11,296 nt of DNA, taken from contig NW_003134367.1 of NCBI RefSeq assembly GCF_000003605.2, positions 162,364 through 173,659 of the forward strand. The letters run 5' to 3'. Both the position numbers and the translations under genes were made by a program. Under the pieces are notes generated by a model. The model was not told the DNA's origin. It made no database searches and worked only from the letters and a program-made list of their open reading frames with translations. This stretch comes from Saccoglossus kowalevskii. Its lineage: Eukaryota > Hemichordata > Enteropneusta > Harrimaniidae. Below are positions 1 to 8,647 of this stretch, piece by piece; positions within the stretch are counted from its first letter, which is position 1; every line of letters starts with the position of its first letter.

Positions 1-2
1 GT

Positions 3-872
3 GACAAATCAGATCCAAATAACTACAGAGCAGTTGCCTTGTCTAGTTGTATGGCCAAATTATTCACCAGCATATTAAATCAAAGGCTGACATCTTATTT
101 GGAAAAAAATGATTTACTGACGCAAGTACAGTTTGGTTTCAGAAAACAGGGACGCACAACAGATGCTATATTTTTACTTAAAACAGCTATAGATAAAACA
201 TTGTACAGCACTCAAGGAAAAAATTCTGATAAACCAAAACGCATGTACTCATGTTTTATAGATTTTAGAAAAGCTTTCGACAGCGTCTGGAGGAAAGCAT
301 TATTCCTAAAATTACAAAATTTAGGAATAAATGGTCATTTCTATGAAATCATTAAATCCATGTACAATAACATAAACTACAAGGTAAAGATGTCAAATGG
401 TTTAACAGGGGGTTTTCAGTCCACATGTAGTGTGAAACAGGGTTGTAATATCTCACCAACCCTTTTTAACATCAATGATCTTCCAGGTCATTTTGGTAAA
501 AGTGGTGATACACCAATCATGATTGGTGATAAACCCTTAAACTCTATTTTATATGCAGACGATCTTGTTTTTTTTCACAGACTGCAGAGGGTTCACAAAA
601 TTGTCTGAATAAATTAGCAGACTATTGTAAAACCTGGAATCTTGATGTGAATGTTAAGAAAACCAAAGTGATGATATTCAACACAAGTAACAGAGTACTG
701 AAAAACCAAACTTTTATTATAGATGGTAAAAACATAACACCAGTCAAGGAGTTCTGTTATTTGGGTATGATATTCACTTCGAATGGAAAATTTAAAACAA
801 ACCATTGTATGCTAAAAAATAAAGCAATGAAGACATTATTTGCCATTAGACATAAAACGATTTCAACTTCAT
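3..872 (+). pseudogene. LINE A reverse transcriptase domain (frameshifted)
   Basis: The frame is open from base 3, so the true start is off the window; the TTG at 39 is not a start. Visible RT motifs are NNYRAVALSS (fingers), FGFRKQGRTTDAIF, the first catalytic Asp in FIDFRKAFDSVW (Asp codon 261-263), VKQGCNISPTLFN, and the catalytic YADD at 552-563. The stretch after SPTLFN is about two residues short of the usual pattern, suggesting a 6-nt in-frame deletion. After VFF the frame is lost by one missing T, and the protein continues one frame back from about 576 with the thumb signature LADYCKTWNLDVNVKKTKVM, ITPVKEFCYLGMIF and KAMKTLFAIRHK. It would copy its own RNA by target-primed reverse transcription in the nucleus. 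This copy cannot, because of the frameshift. Confidence 0.92.
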
Positions 873-873
873 T

Positions 874-945
874 GAATAGAATAGAATAGAATAGAATAAT
901 GCTTTATTAATACCGTAAAGAAAGAGTTAACATTTCCTTTTAGGT
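874..945 (-). mobile_element. Small nested insertion with (GAATA)5 tail inside LINE A
   Basis: Five exact GAATA units occupy 874-898, followed by ATGCTTTATTAATACCG and more AT-rich sequence to about 945. LINE A protein similarity stops just before and resumes at about 950 (RLKLLCLKLFDQLV). The tail followed by a CTTTATT-type sequence resembles the reversed 3' end of other LINEs in this window, where (TAA)n is followed by CTTTATTGCATCC at 5160-5190. The simplest reading is a very short 5'-truncated LINE 3' end inserted on the minus strand. The right boundary is approximate and I could not find a convincing target-site duplication. Confidence 0.55.
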
Positions 946-949
946 TTTC

Positions 950-1755
950 AGATTAAAATTATTGTGTTTAAAATTATTTGATCAGTTGGTTACACCCATT
1001 CTAATGTATGGGTCAGAAATTTGAGCAGGTGAACTAACAAATGACACAAATAACCTAGAGCAAGTTTGTAATAATTATTATCGTTTTATTCTTGGTGTTA
1101 GTAAATTTACACCATCAGTTGGTATAAGGGGTTAACTAGGTAGATTACCAGTAAGAATAAATGCAATGGTTTCAAAGGTTAAATACTGGCACAGAATAAA
1201 TTTACTTAAAGGCAATACAAAATAATTCTACCTGGATTACTCAAATAAAAACAATTTTTGGAGAAAAAAACTTGTCTAAAATAAAAGAAACTTACAAATT
1301 CAACAATATTAAACAACTAACCAAGCTATGGAATGAATTTATTCAATCATGGAGAAAACAAATAAATAAAAAAGAGGGGAACAAACTTAGAACATATAAT
1401 ATATTTAAACAAAAATTTGAATTAGAAAACTATCTAAATGAATTGAAAAACTTCAGCCAACGTAGAGTTTTAGCAAAGTTTAGGCTCAGTGACCACAAAA
1501 CTTGAAATTGAATTGGGAAGAAAGAGTAAACCAAAAACCCCAGAAAATGAAAGAACTTGCAAAAAATGCAATTCAGATCAAATTGAAGATGAAATGCATT
1601 TCATCTTAGATTGCAATTTCTATGAAGTAGAGAGAAAACACGTCTTGAAGTATTTTAAAATAAAAATTAATGACTTGTGCAGAATGGAAAGCTTTGTGAA
1701 AATAATGGGAAATAATATGGCTTTGTCATATTATTTAAAAAATACAATTTTCTAA
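950..1755 (+). pseudogene. LINE A C-terminal region with zinc knuckle (broken)
   Basis: From about 950 the frame reads LFDQLVTPILMYGSEI, then TGA at a Trp position, then LEQVCNNYYRFILGVSKFTP and, after a TAA at a Glu position, LGRLPVRINAMVSKVKYWHR. This is the conserved post-RT segment of this LINE type. After a disordered stretch to about 1270, the frame at 1272-1505 carries NYLNELKNFSQRRVLAKFRL. One extra A then shifts it into the frame at 1489-1755, with LEIELGRKSKPKTPENERT. The zinc-binding Cys/His residues are at codons 1558, 1567, 1597 (His) and 1612, giving C-x2-C-x9-H-x4-C. The ORF ends naturally at TAA 1753-1755, matching the end of LINEs B and C in this window. In this family the knuckle probably binds nucleic acid. 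Confidence 0.87.
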
Positions 1756-1976
1756 AAGTTAAATATGTAACTGTGGTGTGGGAGAACCTTGCTGCTGTTT
1801 AATCAATTTTTCAGAGATTTTCTAATTTGTATTTCTTTCTTTTGTTGAATTTCAGTGTATTTTAATTTTAGTGTTTTAGTGCGTCTTATTTTATTTGTCT
1901 TTTGTAATTTTGAAATGAGTAGAACTCCAAAAAAACAAGTTGTCCATCAATTTAAATCAAAGAAAGCTTAGAAAGA
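1756..1976 (+). other. Probable LINE A 3' UTR and junction
   Basis: This noncoding AT-rich stretch follows the LINE A stop codon. It should contain the 3' UTR, but there is no clear terminal microsatellite or poly(A) tail, so the element's 3' end cannot be placed. The right limit is set by the inverted-repeat element starting near 1977. Confidence 0.4.
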
Positions 1977-2057
1977 ACTCCCGTGTGCTGAGAGTATTGA
2001 AGACACATTAAAAATTAATTCAAAATTACTTGTACACGAGATATTGATGGAAAAACT

Positions 2058-2640
2058 GAAAACTAATTATGTAAATCAGGTAACTAATATGAACAGAAAA
2101 GAACAAAAAAATTATGAATTATTATGCTAATTAGAGAATTAATATAAACAAATTTTAACCCAAAATTAATCAGGCCTGTCTATTGTCCTAGAGCATTTAT
2201 GTACCAAATTTTATTCAAATGTGATGATCAGTAATTGAGATATCAGTGTTAATTAATTATGTTAATTAGGTGATTAATAAGCATAAATATTTACCAAAAA
2301 CTAATTGGGTCTCTGCATAGTTCTCTTTAAAAGTTACATTAAAATCGAATCTATGTACCAAGTGTCATTGAAATGTGATGATTACTACTTGAAATATCAA
2401 AAGCTGAAAATTAATTAATTATGCAAATTAGGTGATTAATAGTAAACTATCAGGTCTGTGCAGTGTCCTACAGTCATGGAACAGCTAAAAATCAGCTAAT
2501 TATCATGCAAATTAGGTAATTAATATGAATGGATTTTTACCAAAACCTAATCAAATCTGCGCATTGGCCCAGAGCATCTATGCACCAAGTTTCATCAAAA
2601 ATCAATGTATGGTTCTTGAGATATCAGTGGAACAGACACA
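2058..2640. repeat. Decayed tandem array, about 135-160 bp unit
   Basis: A landmark close to AATTATGCAAATTAGGTGA occurs near 2066, 2121, 2256, 2418 and 2498. A second landmark, close to ACCAAAACCTAATCAGGTCTG, follows near 2159, 2293, 2450 and 2539. A third, AGAGCATCTATGTACCAAG followed by GAGATATCAGT, ends the longer units near 2190-2250 and 2571-2630. Spacing of the first landmark is roughly 135, 160 and 80 bp, so at least one unit is deleted. Units differ from each other by many substitutions, so the array is old. It lies inside the inverted-repeat element. Confidence 0.75.
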
Positions 2641-2671
2641 CACAGACAGACATACATGTACTAACTGCAAA

Positions 2672-2704
2672 GACTCCCCTTTTTGTGCTTCGCACACGGG
2701 AGTC
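2672..2704. repeat. Nested hairpin
   Basis: GACTCCC at 2672-2678 pairs with GGGAGTC at 2698-2704. Inside it GTGC (2685-2688) pairs with GCAC (2692-2695) around a TTC loop. It marks the right end of the repeat element and could fold in RNA or single-stranded DNA. Confidence 0.6.
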
Positions 2705-4912
2705 AAAAAAAGGTTTCAGGCATGCAAAATGTTTATGGTTAACTGTATCAAAATTCAAAAACAACTTGCGATATCATTCAACTAAACAGGTCGTGCCATT
2801 GTACCAAATTTAAATCATTGAAAATGTATCTGAAAAACGTGCACTGCCAAACCCCTGAATGATGTCAATGCCAAGTTTGACTGCAATAGGTATAGCCTAT
2901 ATACCTATAATATATTATAGGCATGCCAAAGATAGGGATGACATGTATGAAAGTTGATTTTTAGGTTGTTCTTTTTGGTGGTGGATGTGTTATCTTTTTT
3001 CCCAGTAAACCACATACCTTCCTAGCAATCAACTATACACAGTATAATGTGATAAACAGAACACTTCAAAACTGTAATGAAAGATTAGGTCACTAAATTT
3101 ATTGTTATCAGCACCAAAGTGCATTTATTTGGGGCACACCCTCTACATTTTTAAGTACACTAGAAGTCAGGGATTTATTTCGACATAATTGTTTTGAAAA
3201 CAATTTATTTTCTTTCATTTAAAGTTGATACTTCTTAACTTAAAAAAATGTCATGGTTACATATCCTATTTTAAGTGGCACAGTCATAACAACACATCCT
3301 GTACAAATGATTCCATGTAACGTCACAATGTATGTAATAACATTTGTTTGTTCACATAAAAATTAAAATGCAAATTTAATAAACTTTTAAAAACATACAT
3401 TTATGGTGACAAATAAATTCCTAAAAGTTACTGTACTTCTGTAATTTAATTTAATGTTTATTTAGTAAAGAAATGTACATTTGATGATCCATAACTCTTG
3501 CACATTAATTAAGTTGGTTTGCTGGAATCATAGACCTGCTGGAATTTACATTGTAAGTTAATGAGGACAACATATTTTGTACAGTTTATGACCAAGCCCC
3601 TACAGACAATGGCTGATTTGTTGATTTGAATTAAATGTGAGGAGTCTTCCACACTAAACGTTTGATAAATATTTTATAAATTTCCATAAAAAAAACATTC
3701 ATCTCTTCATGTAAAGAAATTAAAAATTGTTAGAAAGTTGCTGATAGTTTTAGAAGTCACTTATTTTAATTTTTCTTTTCCTATCTTTTTTATTAATGTT
3801 GTAGTGAATGATATACAAAATATTTACAAAACCACACGTCAGCAACAATTGATTTTTGACATGACGCCAAATATACAAATACAAATAACTACTTCGATAT
3901 GACCAATAATTTTACTGAAGAGTTTCCCTTTTGAAAACTTGAGGTGAGCTGGAGGATTTTTTTGAAGAAGATTGCATGTGAAAGACTGATGAAAAATGTG
4001 ACTAAAAAAATATTTGTCCGGCATATGAAACAAAATATATGGACAGCCTCTTAGCAACAAACTTAATTTGTATTTTTTGGATATGGTTTATGTGAGTGAA
4101 CATCATTTATTAAAATTTAATGGAAAATATATATAAAATATGTCGTTTATGATGATTATTCGACCAAAAGCATCGATAACTACGGCAACAGAAAACAAGC
4201 ATGTGATTGTAGAAATATATGCACAGTTTTCACGCATTTGACCTTGAGAATGACAGCACACAACCTAAACACGGAAGTCAGTTTTAGTGGCACGCCAATC
4301 TCATTGCCAGTGGTGAATGCGAATACATATATATATTAGAAATACTGTTCAGCAAATATGAGTTCTTTGGGAAAGACTAATACAGCCTAGAAGTGACAAA
4401 GGTCGTTTTTTATGCCATGTGTTAGGCGAGTGTAGCCTTGAAACTAGGTCACTTTCAAAACAACACCACGTGTGGACGAACGCGGGAATATGTGAATAAA
4501 CCGTAAGCTCGGATTTATTCAGAGGTCATAGCTATTCACTCTTACCTTAACTGTTCTCCAATGATGTATATATAGGAATTATTTGGACCAGAAGAGTCCG
4601 AACGTTTGCGTTCTTGTCCTGTCGGTCGGTCCATTTTGCCGGGTTTCGAACGCGATTTGTTTTTGTTGATTTATGTAAATTAGGTTTGTCTTCTGTATGC
4701 TAATTAGGTTAACCTCGAACGATCATAGTGATTTTATAGCTCAGTTCGTCCATGGAGGTCTTTAATTTAAGCATATTATTTCTATATAAAATGACAAATC
4801 AACTAAATATTATTTTATAATAATTGTTACAACAGAGAATAAGAATATTATAAATATTTAAATCGACCAAATCTTTTCGAACACTCATTTTGTAACCTCG
4901 TACACTAATATC
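2705..4912. other. AT-rich noncoding sequence upstream of the candidate host exon
   Basis: No ORF here has recognisable protein content. The 73-codon minus-strand ORF at 3839-4060 is low-complexity AT-rich translation. An 18-bp perfect palindrome, CCTATAATATATTATAGG, sits at 2904-2921. At 4670-4712 two copies of ATGYWAATTAGGTT echo the landmark of the tandem array at 2058-2640, next to GTCGGTCGGTCC at 4621-4632, so 4600-4720 may be a diverged relative of that repeat. Isolated motifs such as CACGTG (4467-4472), CCAAT (4295-4299) and TATATATAG (4567-4575) are present, but I cannot tie them to a transcription start. Confidence 0.5.
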
Positions 4913-4924
4913 CAAGATGGCGGG
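4913..4924 (+). promoter_or_regulatory. YY1-like element overlapping a strong Kozak start
   Basis: CAAGATGGCGGG matches the core of the YY1 site that, in animal housekeeping genes, often lies just downstream of a TATA-less transcription start and includes the initiator ATG. The context is optimal for translation, with A at -3 and G at +4. A motif this short could arise by chance. Its value comes from the splice donor 14 bases later and the phase-matched exon at 11183. Confidence 0.4.
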
Positions 4925-4933
4925 AAACTTGAG
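4917..4933 (+). CDS. Possible first coding exon of an unidentified host gene
   Basis: ATG at 4917 begins MAGNL plus two bases (AG), followed directly by GTATGT at 4934-4939, a near-ideal metazoan 5' splice site preceded by GAG. The 17-nt coding segment leaves a two-base overhang. Splicing to the acceptor TAG ending at 11182 would complete an Arg codon (AG+A) and continue in the only long open frame at the right edge of the window. Without splicing the ATG reads just 27 codons. The tiny exon, strong start context and donor are seen in the sequence. Their assignment to one gene is inferred. I do not recognise the product. Confidence 0.4.
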
Positions 4934-5157
4934 GTATGTTTTGAAATCGTATTCACGGAACATACTAGTATATTTACAAACATTATTATTAGACACCAAA
5001 TAAGCACATGTCTTCACGGCCCTTGACATATAATGATAATACCAAGATGATTATATTTGGTTATAAATATTGACGATAATCCACATGGGTTGTTTGGGGC
5101 TGTTTGGACATGAACAGGGACGGGCGTGAGCGAAGTGCAGTGTTCTTGTGTGTACTA

Positions 5158-5654
5158 GTAATAATAATAATAATAACTTTATTGCATCCTTAGAAATACA
5201 ATGTTTCTATCAGTTAATAGCAATAAAGATTAGTTGTGATAACTACTACTACAAAAAGAAAGTTAGTTGTTAAAAGGATAAAGCAAGTGTTACGTATCAA
5301 ATGGCATTTTTATTTCTTGATTGAAATGCATTTTGAATATAGTTGCCAATCTTTTTTATTATTACATCATCTTTTGAAGTCATCAAGAAATTAAATTTCT
5401 GGAGATCATCCTGTGTTTCTTGTGGAAATGTAATGTCTTGTATGATTTGTTGGCGTATTACTTTATATTGTGGACATTTCATAACAAAGTGCAGTCATCA
5501 TTCTGTGAACATTGTTTGCAAATTCTATTTTCAGTAGGTATTTTTGGTTGCATATGCCTCCCTTTTTCTATTGCTAAATTGTGATTACTAGTTCGAAATT
5601 TTGTCATTGAAATTCTTTGTTTCAAATTCAACACATCCAAGTATTTTTCAAAAT
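5158..5654 (-). mobile_element. LINE B: 5'-truncated LINE 3' end
   Basis: On the minus strand the element ends in a (TTA)n tail, seen here as (TAA)n at 5160-5176. Next to it is a 3' UTR whose plus-strand sequence TTTATTGCATCCTTAGAAAT starts at 5178. The same sequence recurs at 5675 in LINE C. The coding part occupies 5297-5654. Protein similarity begins at FEKYLDVL, next to LINE C's own tail, so truncation happened there and LINE B and LINE C are directly adjacent. No target-site duplication could be confirmed. Confidence 0.82.
5297..5654 (-). pseudogene. LINE B C-terminal zinc-knuckle region (frameshifted)
   Basis: Reading the minus strand from about 5654 gives FEKYLDVLNLKQRISMTKFR, then IEKGRHMQPKIPTENRICKQ and CSQNDD. 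A one-base loss near 5491-5495 shifts the frame. In the new frame the protein continues HFVMKCPQYKVIRQ with the knuckle His at 5489-5491, then FLMTSKDDVIIKKIGNYIQN and a stop. All four zinc ligands are therefore present but split between two frames. Length and order match the end of LINE A and LINE C. The apparent start codons inside are not real starts. Confidence 0.82.
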
Positions 5655-6075
5655 TATAATAATAATATAATGAATTTATTGCATCCTTAGAAATAATTTC
5701 CATTCGTTGACAGCAATAAAATGTTAGTAATAAATCACAATTCATATAAAACTGAGGTAAAATGTCAGTTATTGTTACATGTATTTCTGATTTCAAATAT
5801 TTTATACAAGTATTCACCAACTTGTCTTATTATTACGTCTTCACTTGAACTCATAATATATTTAAATATCTGGTCATCACTTTTTAATTCTTCTGGAATA
5901 TTGATATTATTAAATAACTTTTGTCTTTCTGTTTGGTACATTCTAAGACATTCCATGAAGAAATGTTCTTCATTTTCAATTTTGATCTGGGAACATTGCT
6001 TTCAGATTCTGTCTTCTAAAGTTATTTTGGGTTGGGTATACATGTATATGAGTCTTTGAATTTCTCAGTTTTGTT
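5655..6075 (-). mobile_element. LINE C: second 5'-truncated LINE 3' end of the same family
   Basis: The 3' UTR in 5655-5757 repeats that of LINE B, including the shared 21-bp block at 5675-5695 and AGCAATAAA at 5712-5720, behind a TAA-rich tail at 5656-5670. The coding part lies at 5765-6060. The 5' end is somewhere near 6075, where similarity to the LINE A and B protein fades. B and C share a family but differ at many residues, so they are separate insertions or an old duplication rather than a recent tandem copy. Confidence 0.78.
5765..6060 (-). pseudogene. LINE C C-terminal zinc-knuckle region (nonsense and frame changes)
   Basis: The minus strand encodes PKITLEDRI, then TGA (plus-strand TCA at 6002-6004) exactly where the first zinc-knuckle Cys should be, then KQCSQIKIENEEHFFMEC. 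The rest reads LRMYQTERQKLFNN and YIMSSSEDVIIRQVGEYL before the stop. It aligns residue for residue with LINE B (KQCSQ, H-F-x-M-x-C, SxxDVIIxxxGxY). The Met at 5956 is internal, not a start. Upstream of PKI the frame also slips (HIHVYPTQ). Confidence 0.8.
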
Positions 6076-6429
6076 TTTTTTCCCAGAAATTTATGAATTT
6101 TTGTTGACAACTCTGCCAATTATGGCTATTTTGGGGGATATGTTTACATTAGTACTTGACAGAGAAGTTGGGTGTCGACAAGGGTGGTGGTGCTGAAAAA
6201 ATCACAATGAAAATTAGCACTAGCCGCTACAGAATGACTGCAGGGTTGAAAGTTATGTAATGGGCAGGCGAAAAAAAACAATTTAGTCTCCGATGAGCTT
6301 ATACTCATGGCGCAACAAAGACATTCTCTTCATCTTAATAAGTATTTATGAATTTCAATAGCAGTTGAATCAAATCAGTCGATCAATAATCATTTGTGCG
6401 TAACAACATCAAATCACTACGTTCAATCA
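6076..6429. other. Spacer between LINE C and the DIRS element; possible LINE D 3' UTR
   Basis: No coding content is seen. A hairpin, ATGAGCTTATACTCAT at 6293-6308, lies beside CTCCGA and an A8 run (6271-6278). Read on the minus strand this gives a hairpin, then CGGAGACTAAATTG and a T run. This resembles, from memory of mollusc LINE ends and unverified, a LINE 3' terminus, and could be the missing 3' UTR of LINE D if the DIRS element inserted into it. The bases just left of the ITR (about 6412-6429) weakly resemble the right-end extension, so the DIRS may begin slightly earlier than 6430. Confidence 0.35.
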
Positions 6430-6628
6430 CCCACCATAGACAAAATGACTATTTTGAACTGTAGGCATTAATTAATCAGCGATTCTGCCAATGACGGAGA
6501 GATAGAATCTAGGTCAGGGGGACCCCAAGATTCTAATTTCCCTTACGCCACGAACCACGTGACCGAGGCCATATGGCGGCACCATTACGGCTGGATATTC
6601 ACTCTTTCTTTATCTCCGCATCGACGGG
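6430..6628 (+). repeat. DIRS left inverted terminal repeat
   Basis: This stretch matches the reverse complement of 9925-10138 with scattered substitutions and small indels. The longest exact shared block is 25 bp, 6496-6520 here and 10041-10065 inverted. Other clear matches include ATTTTGAACTGTAGGCATTA, GGCCATATGGC and CTGGATATTCACTCT. The outer edge begins near CCCACCATAG (6430-6439), which pairs with CTATGTTGGG at 10129-10138. Confidence 0.9.
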
Positions 6629-7197
6629 GATGAAGTTTAGCGGCTCTGCCTGGATCGCCTGCTTTTTCCTGTCCGGGTTTCTATATTGGGTTGTTGCTGC
6701 TGCAGCGGCATGCAACATTGTAGCTGGTAGGATAAGTTTTTCTTGTCATTTTTACCCTTGTGTCGTTTTCCCCTTTGTGTGTAGCATTTTTCATAACAAC
6801 CGGCGTCGTAACTTAATCACTTGTTGATTTCATTGCGTCACCTTTTCCAACTGTAATTCCTTTCCCTCATGCATGTCGTCTTCATTTTATGCTTGATCGA
6901 TGTATTTAGAAATGGATAGATGTAATGACAGCACCAGAGGTTTGTCACCGTTTTTTGTCTCCTCATTTTTCGACTGTGCTGTGGTTAAGTTAGTATTTAC
7001 CAGCATAAAACCCGTATCCGAAATGCTTTTTGCTGTGGCGGGGTTCAGGGTTTTTGCCTTGAAGGTGTGTGTTTTCACTGGAGTTCTGAGGTCTGAGATG
7101 TTTTTTCAGAGCCATGCAAATTGCTGAGACTGACTGCGTCGTTCGTATTTTCACAGCAAGGTCACGCGTCCAGTAAAAAACTGTTAAAGTGAGCTGC
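6629..7197 (+). other. DIRS leader between left ITR and gag-like region
   Basis: No protein similarity is recognisable. The plus-strand ORF at 6573-6827 begins inside the ITR and reads hydrophobic, low-information sequence. The minus-strand ORFs at 6887-7337 overlap the start of the gag-like region and look like shadows. Pyrimidine-rich patches at 6715-6790 and 6840-6890 fit an untranslated leader. No promoter could be identified. Confidence 0.5.
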
Positions 7198-8647
7198 ATG
7201 TTTGGCATGAGTAGAAAGTCCTCACGCTCGGCTACTGGTACTTCGTCTACCGAGACTTCGAGTAGGAGGCCCGATGGTGGAGGTACAATTTTATTATATT
7301 TTTTGGTCTCCCCCTGCTGATCGGAGGGCATCCTCACAGTCTGAGTTTTCAGGCAGTGGTTTACACGATTTTACCGACTACAGCGAGGCTGTGCCCCTGG
7401 ACGTCTTTCCTTGTATGGGGCCCGTTGCAGGTCCCTTTGTGGATCCGTCCTTGCACGGCGCCGGGTTTGCCTCCGAGATGAGGGCTTTGGTCGAAGGATT
7501 GTCAGGGGAAATTGCGTTCCTGGCAGGCCGGGTAGATCAGACGCAGTTGGAGCAAGCTGTCTCCACTGCGGCCCCTCGATGGGCAAGCAGGAAGAATTAC
7601 AAAAGTATCGCTGGCATTCAAAACATGTCTCTTCCATTCCCAGCTGCGACTCCCCCGCTGTTTTGGGTGATGCCGAGTTTCACGCTAGTTGCACCGGGTC
7701 TCCTCTGGGGCCTCGGGCACTGAATGCCAACAGGGATGCTGGCAGCCAAGCCTCCGATTTCGGGTCAGGGCACACGTTGCACCTCCCCCCTACTTTCAGC
7801 CAGCCAGGGTTCGCCGCGCGGTAATGGAACGAGGATTTTACCCTTGAGTCCAGTCTCCGCTGTGGGTTTTGACTCCCTTCTTACCGACCCACGGGCGTCC
7901 CCAGAGGGAACCGACCCTATCATGAGACGCACAGTCAAACACGCTCTCTCTCACATATTTAAGTTGAAATGAGACAGTTCGCTCGCGTTGGATACAGCTG
8001 GTACCTCGGACGGACCCTCAGAATCTTCTATCTGCAACGACTCGGTGAGGCACGCCGTTGGAATGATGCAGAGTATCATCGATCCTAGTGATACGTTGTA
8101 AATACCCCCACCCTTGATCCTAAGGCAACCAGTTACTGTTGCTTCAACGCTTATGGGGTCATGGGCGTCGGGATCCAAAGCAACCCCGTCGGCACATTTC
8201 CCCCTGTCCGGCCAAGTGCTGAGTGGGGTGCAGGGTGCGCAAACGGTGTAGAGGAGGTAACGATTAAGGCCCCCGGTTGGGGTAAAATCTTATGCAACAC
8301 TTTACGCTGGACCAAACGCTACCCGGTTGGTGTTGTTTCGAGATCAGACCCCAAAGTGTGGGATGAGACCAAAACAACCCCAACCGGATCCCAAGGCTCC
8401 TTTTCCAGAACCCGGTACCACAAATTTCTGTTTGGCAAACCGGGTAAAGGGGGACGGCTGAGTTCCATGGGCATTCTTGCCAGCTCAGTCTGAGACGATC
8501 CATCACGCCCTGAGGGCAGAGTTGCTTGAGCACATTATTGTTCACGCCCAGGACTCTGAGACCTCGGTGGTGGAATGCACCAGCCTCCTAGACCAGGCGA
8601 CACATTTACTTGTGGGCCACTGCACATCTACATGCGACATCCCCTAG
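7198..8647 (+). pseudogene. DIRS gag-like ORF1 region (multiple stops)
   Basis: A plausible start is ATG 7198 or 7207 (MSRKSSRSATGTSSTETSS). That frame stops at 7318-7320. The main relic frame, entered by about 7321, reads SEFSGSGLHDFTDYSEAVPL and MRALVEGLSGEIAFLAGRVD. It then continues in the same register through 8644 with in-frame stops at 7721, 7970, 8099, 8249, 8258, 8459 and 8645. Protein-like stretches between stops include CNDSVRHAVGMMQSIIDPSD and RAELLEHIIVHAQDSETSVV. Gag proteins of DIRS elements are poorly conserved, so the call rests on position 5' of the RT, composition and continuous register. Some local segments look equally coding in another frame (7600-7810), so extra indels are likely. 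Confidence 0.6.

Larger units (their letters stand above)
1..1755 (+). mobile_element. LINE A: degraded non-LTR retrotransposon, 5' part outside window
   Basis: A single LINE copy can be followed from the left edge to a stop at 1753-1755, in the order reverse transcriptase, thumb/linker and C-terminal zinc knuckle. The endonuclease and any ORF1 would lie left of the window. The reading frame changes by a 1-nt deletion in the T run near 570-575 and by a 1-nt insertion in the A run near 1495-1500. In-frame stops occur around 1021 (TGA where related elements have Trp) and near 1132 (TAA where Glu is expected). A small foreign insertion sits at about 874-945. Codons are A-rich on this strand. The clade is not assigned. 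The RT wording and the C-terminal C-x2-C-x9-H-x4-C knuckle are of the type common in mollusc and cnidarian LINEs. The copy is dead. Confidence 0.93.
1977..2704. mobile_element. Non-autonomous repeat element with short terminal inverted repeats
   Basis: ACTCCCGTGTGC at 1977-1988 is the exact reverse complement of GCACACGGGAGT at 2692-2703. Between these 12-bp arms lies no coding sequence but an imperfect tandem array (about 2058-2640) and a short CA/GACA simple repeat (2632-2662). This is the layout of a non-autonomous DNA transposon or MITE/satellite hybrid. The right arm is also half of a local hairpin (2672-2704), so the two arms could be hairpin relics rather than true transposon termini. 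No convincing target-site duplication is visible. The short ORFs at 2525-2813 lie inside the repeats and are not genes. Confidence 0.5.

Noticed and set aside
2058-2640. CRISPR array
   Set aside because: Units are 80-160 bp, imperfect and lack short exact repeats with unique spacers; no cas genes, and the surroundings are eukaryotic retroelements.
2525-2813. Two overlapping ORFs of 86 and 94 codons
   Set aside because: They run through the tandem repeat, the CA/GACA simple repeat and the hairpin; translation is repeat-derived.
3839-4060. 73-codon minus-strand ORF as a small gene
   Set aside because: AT-rich, with no recognisable motif, start context or splice signals; expected by chance at this length.
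4567-4575. TATATATAG as a TATA box for the candidate gene
   Set aside because: It is about 340 bases from the ATG in AT-rich DNA with upstream stops and ATGs, and a YY1-type start is usually TATA-less.
6573-6827. 84-codon ORF with a hydrophobic segment at the DIRS left end
   Set aside because: It begins inside the inverted terminal repeat and has no protein hallmark beyond hydrophobicity. ITR-derived sequence is not expected to encode it.
7411-7824. 137-codon plus-strand ORF overlapping the gag-like region
   Set aside because: Mostly Arg/Cys-rich out-of-frame translation of GC-rich sequence. Only its last third might be a true gag segment after an indel, so it is covered in the gag entry.
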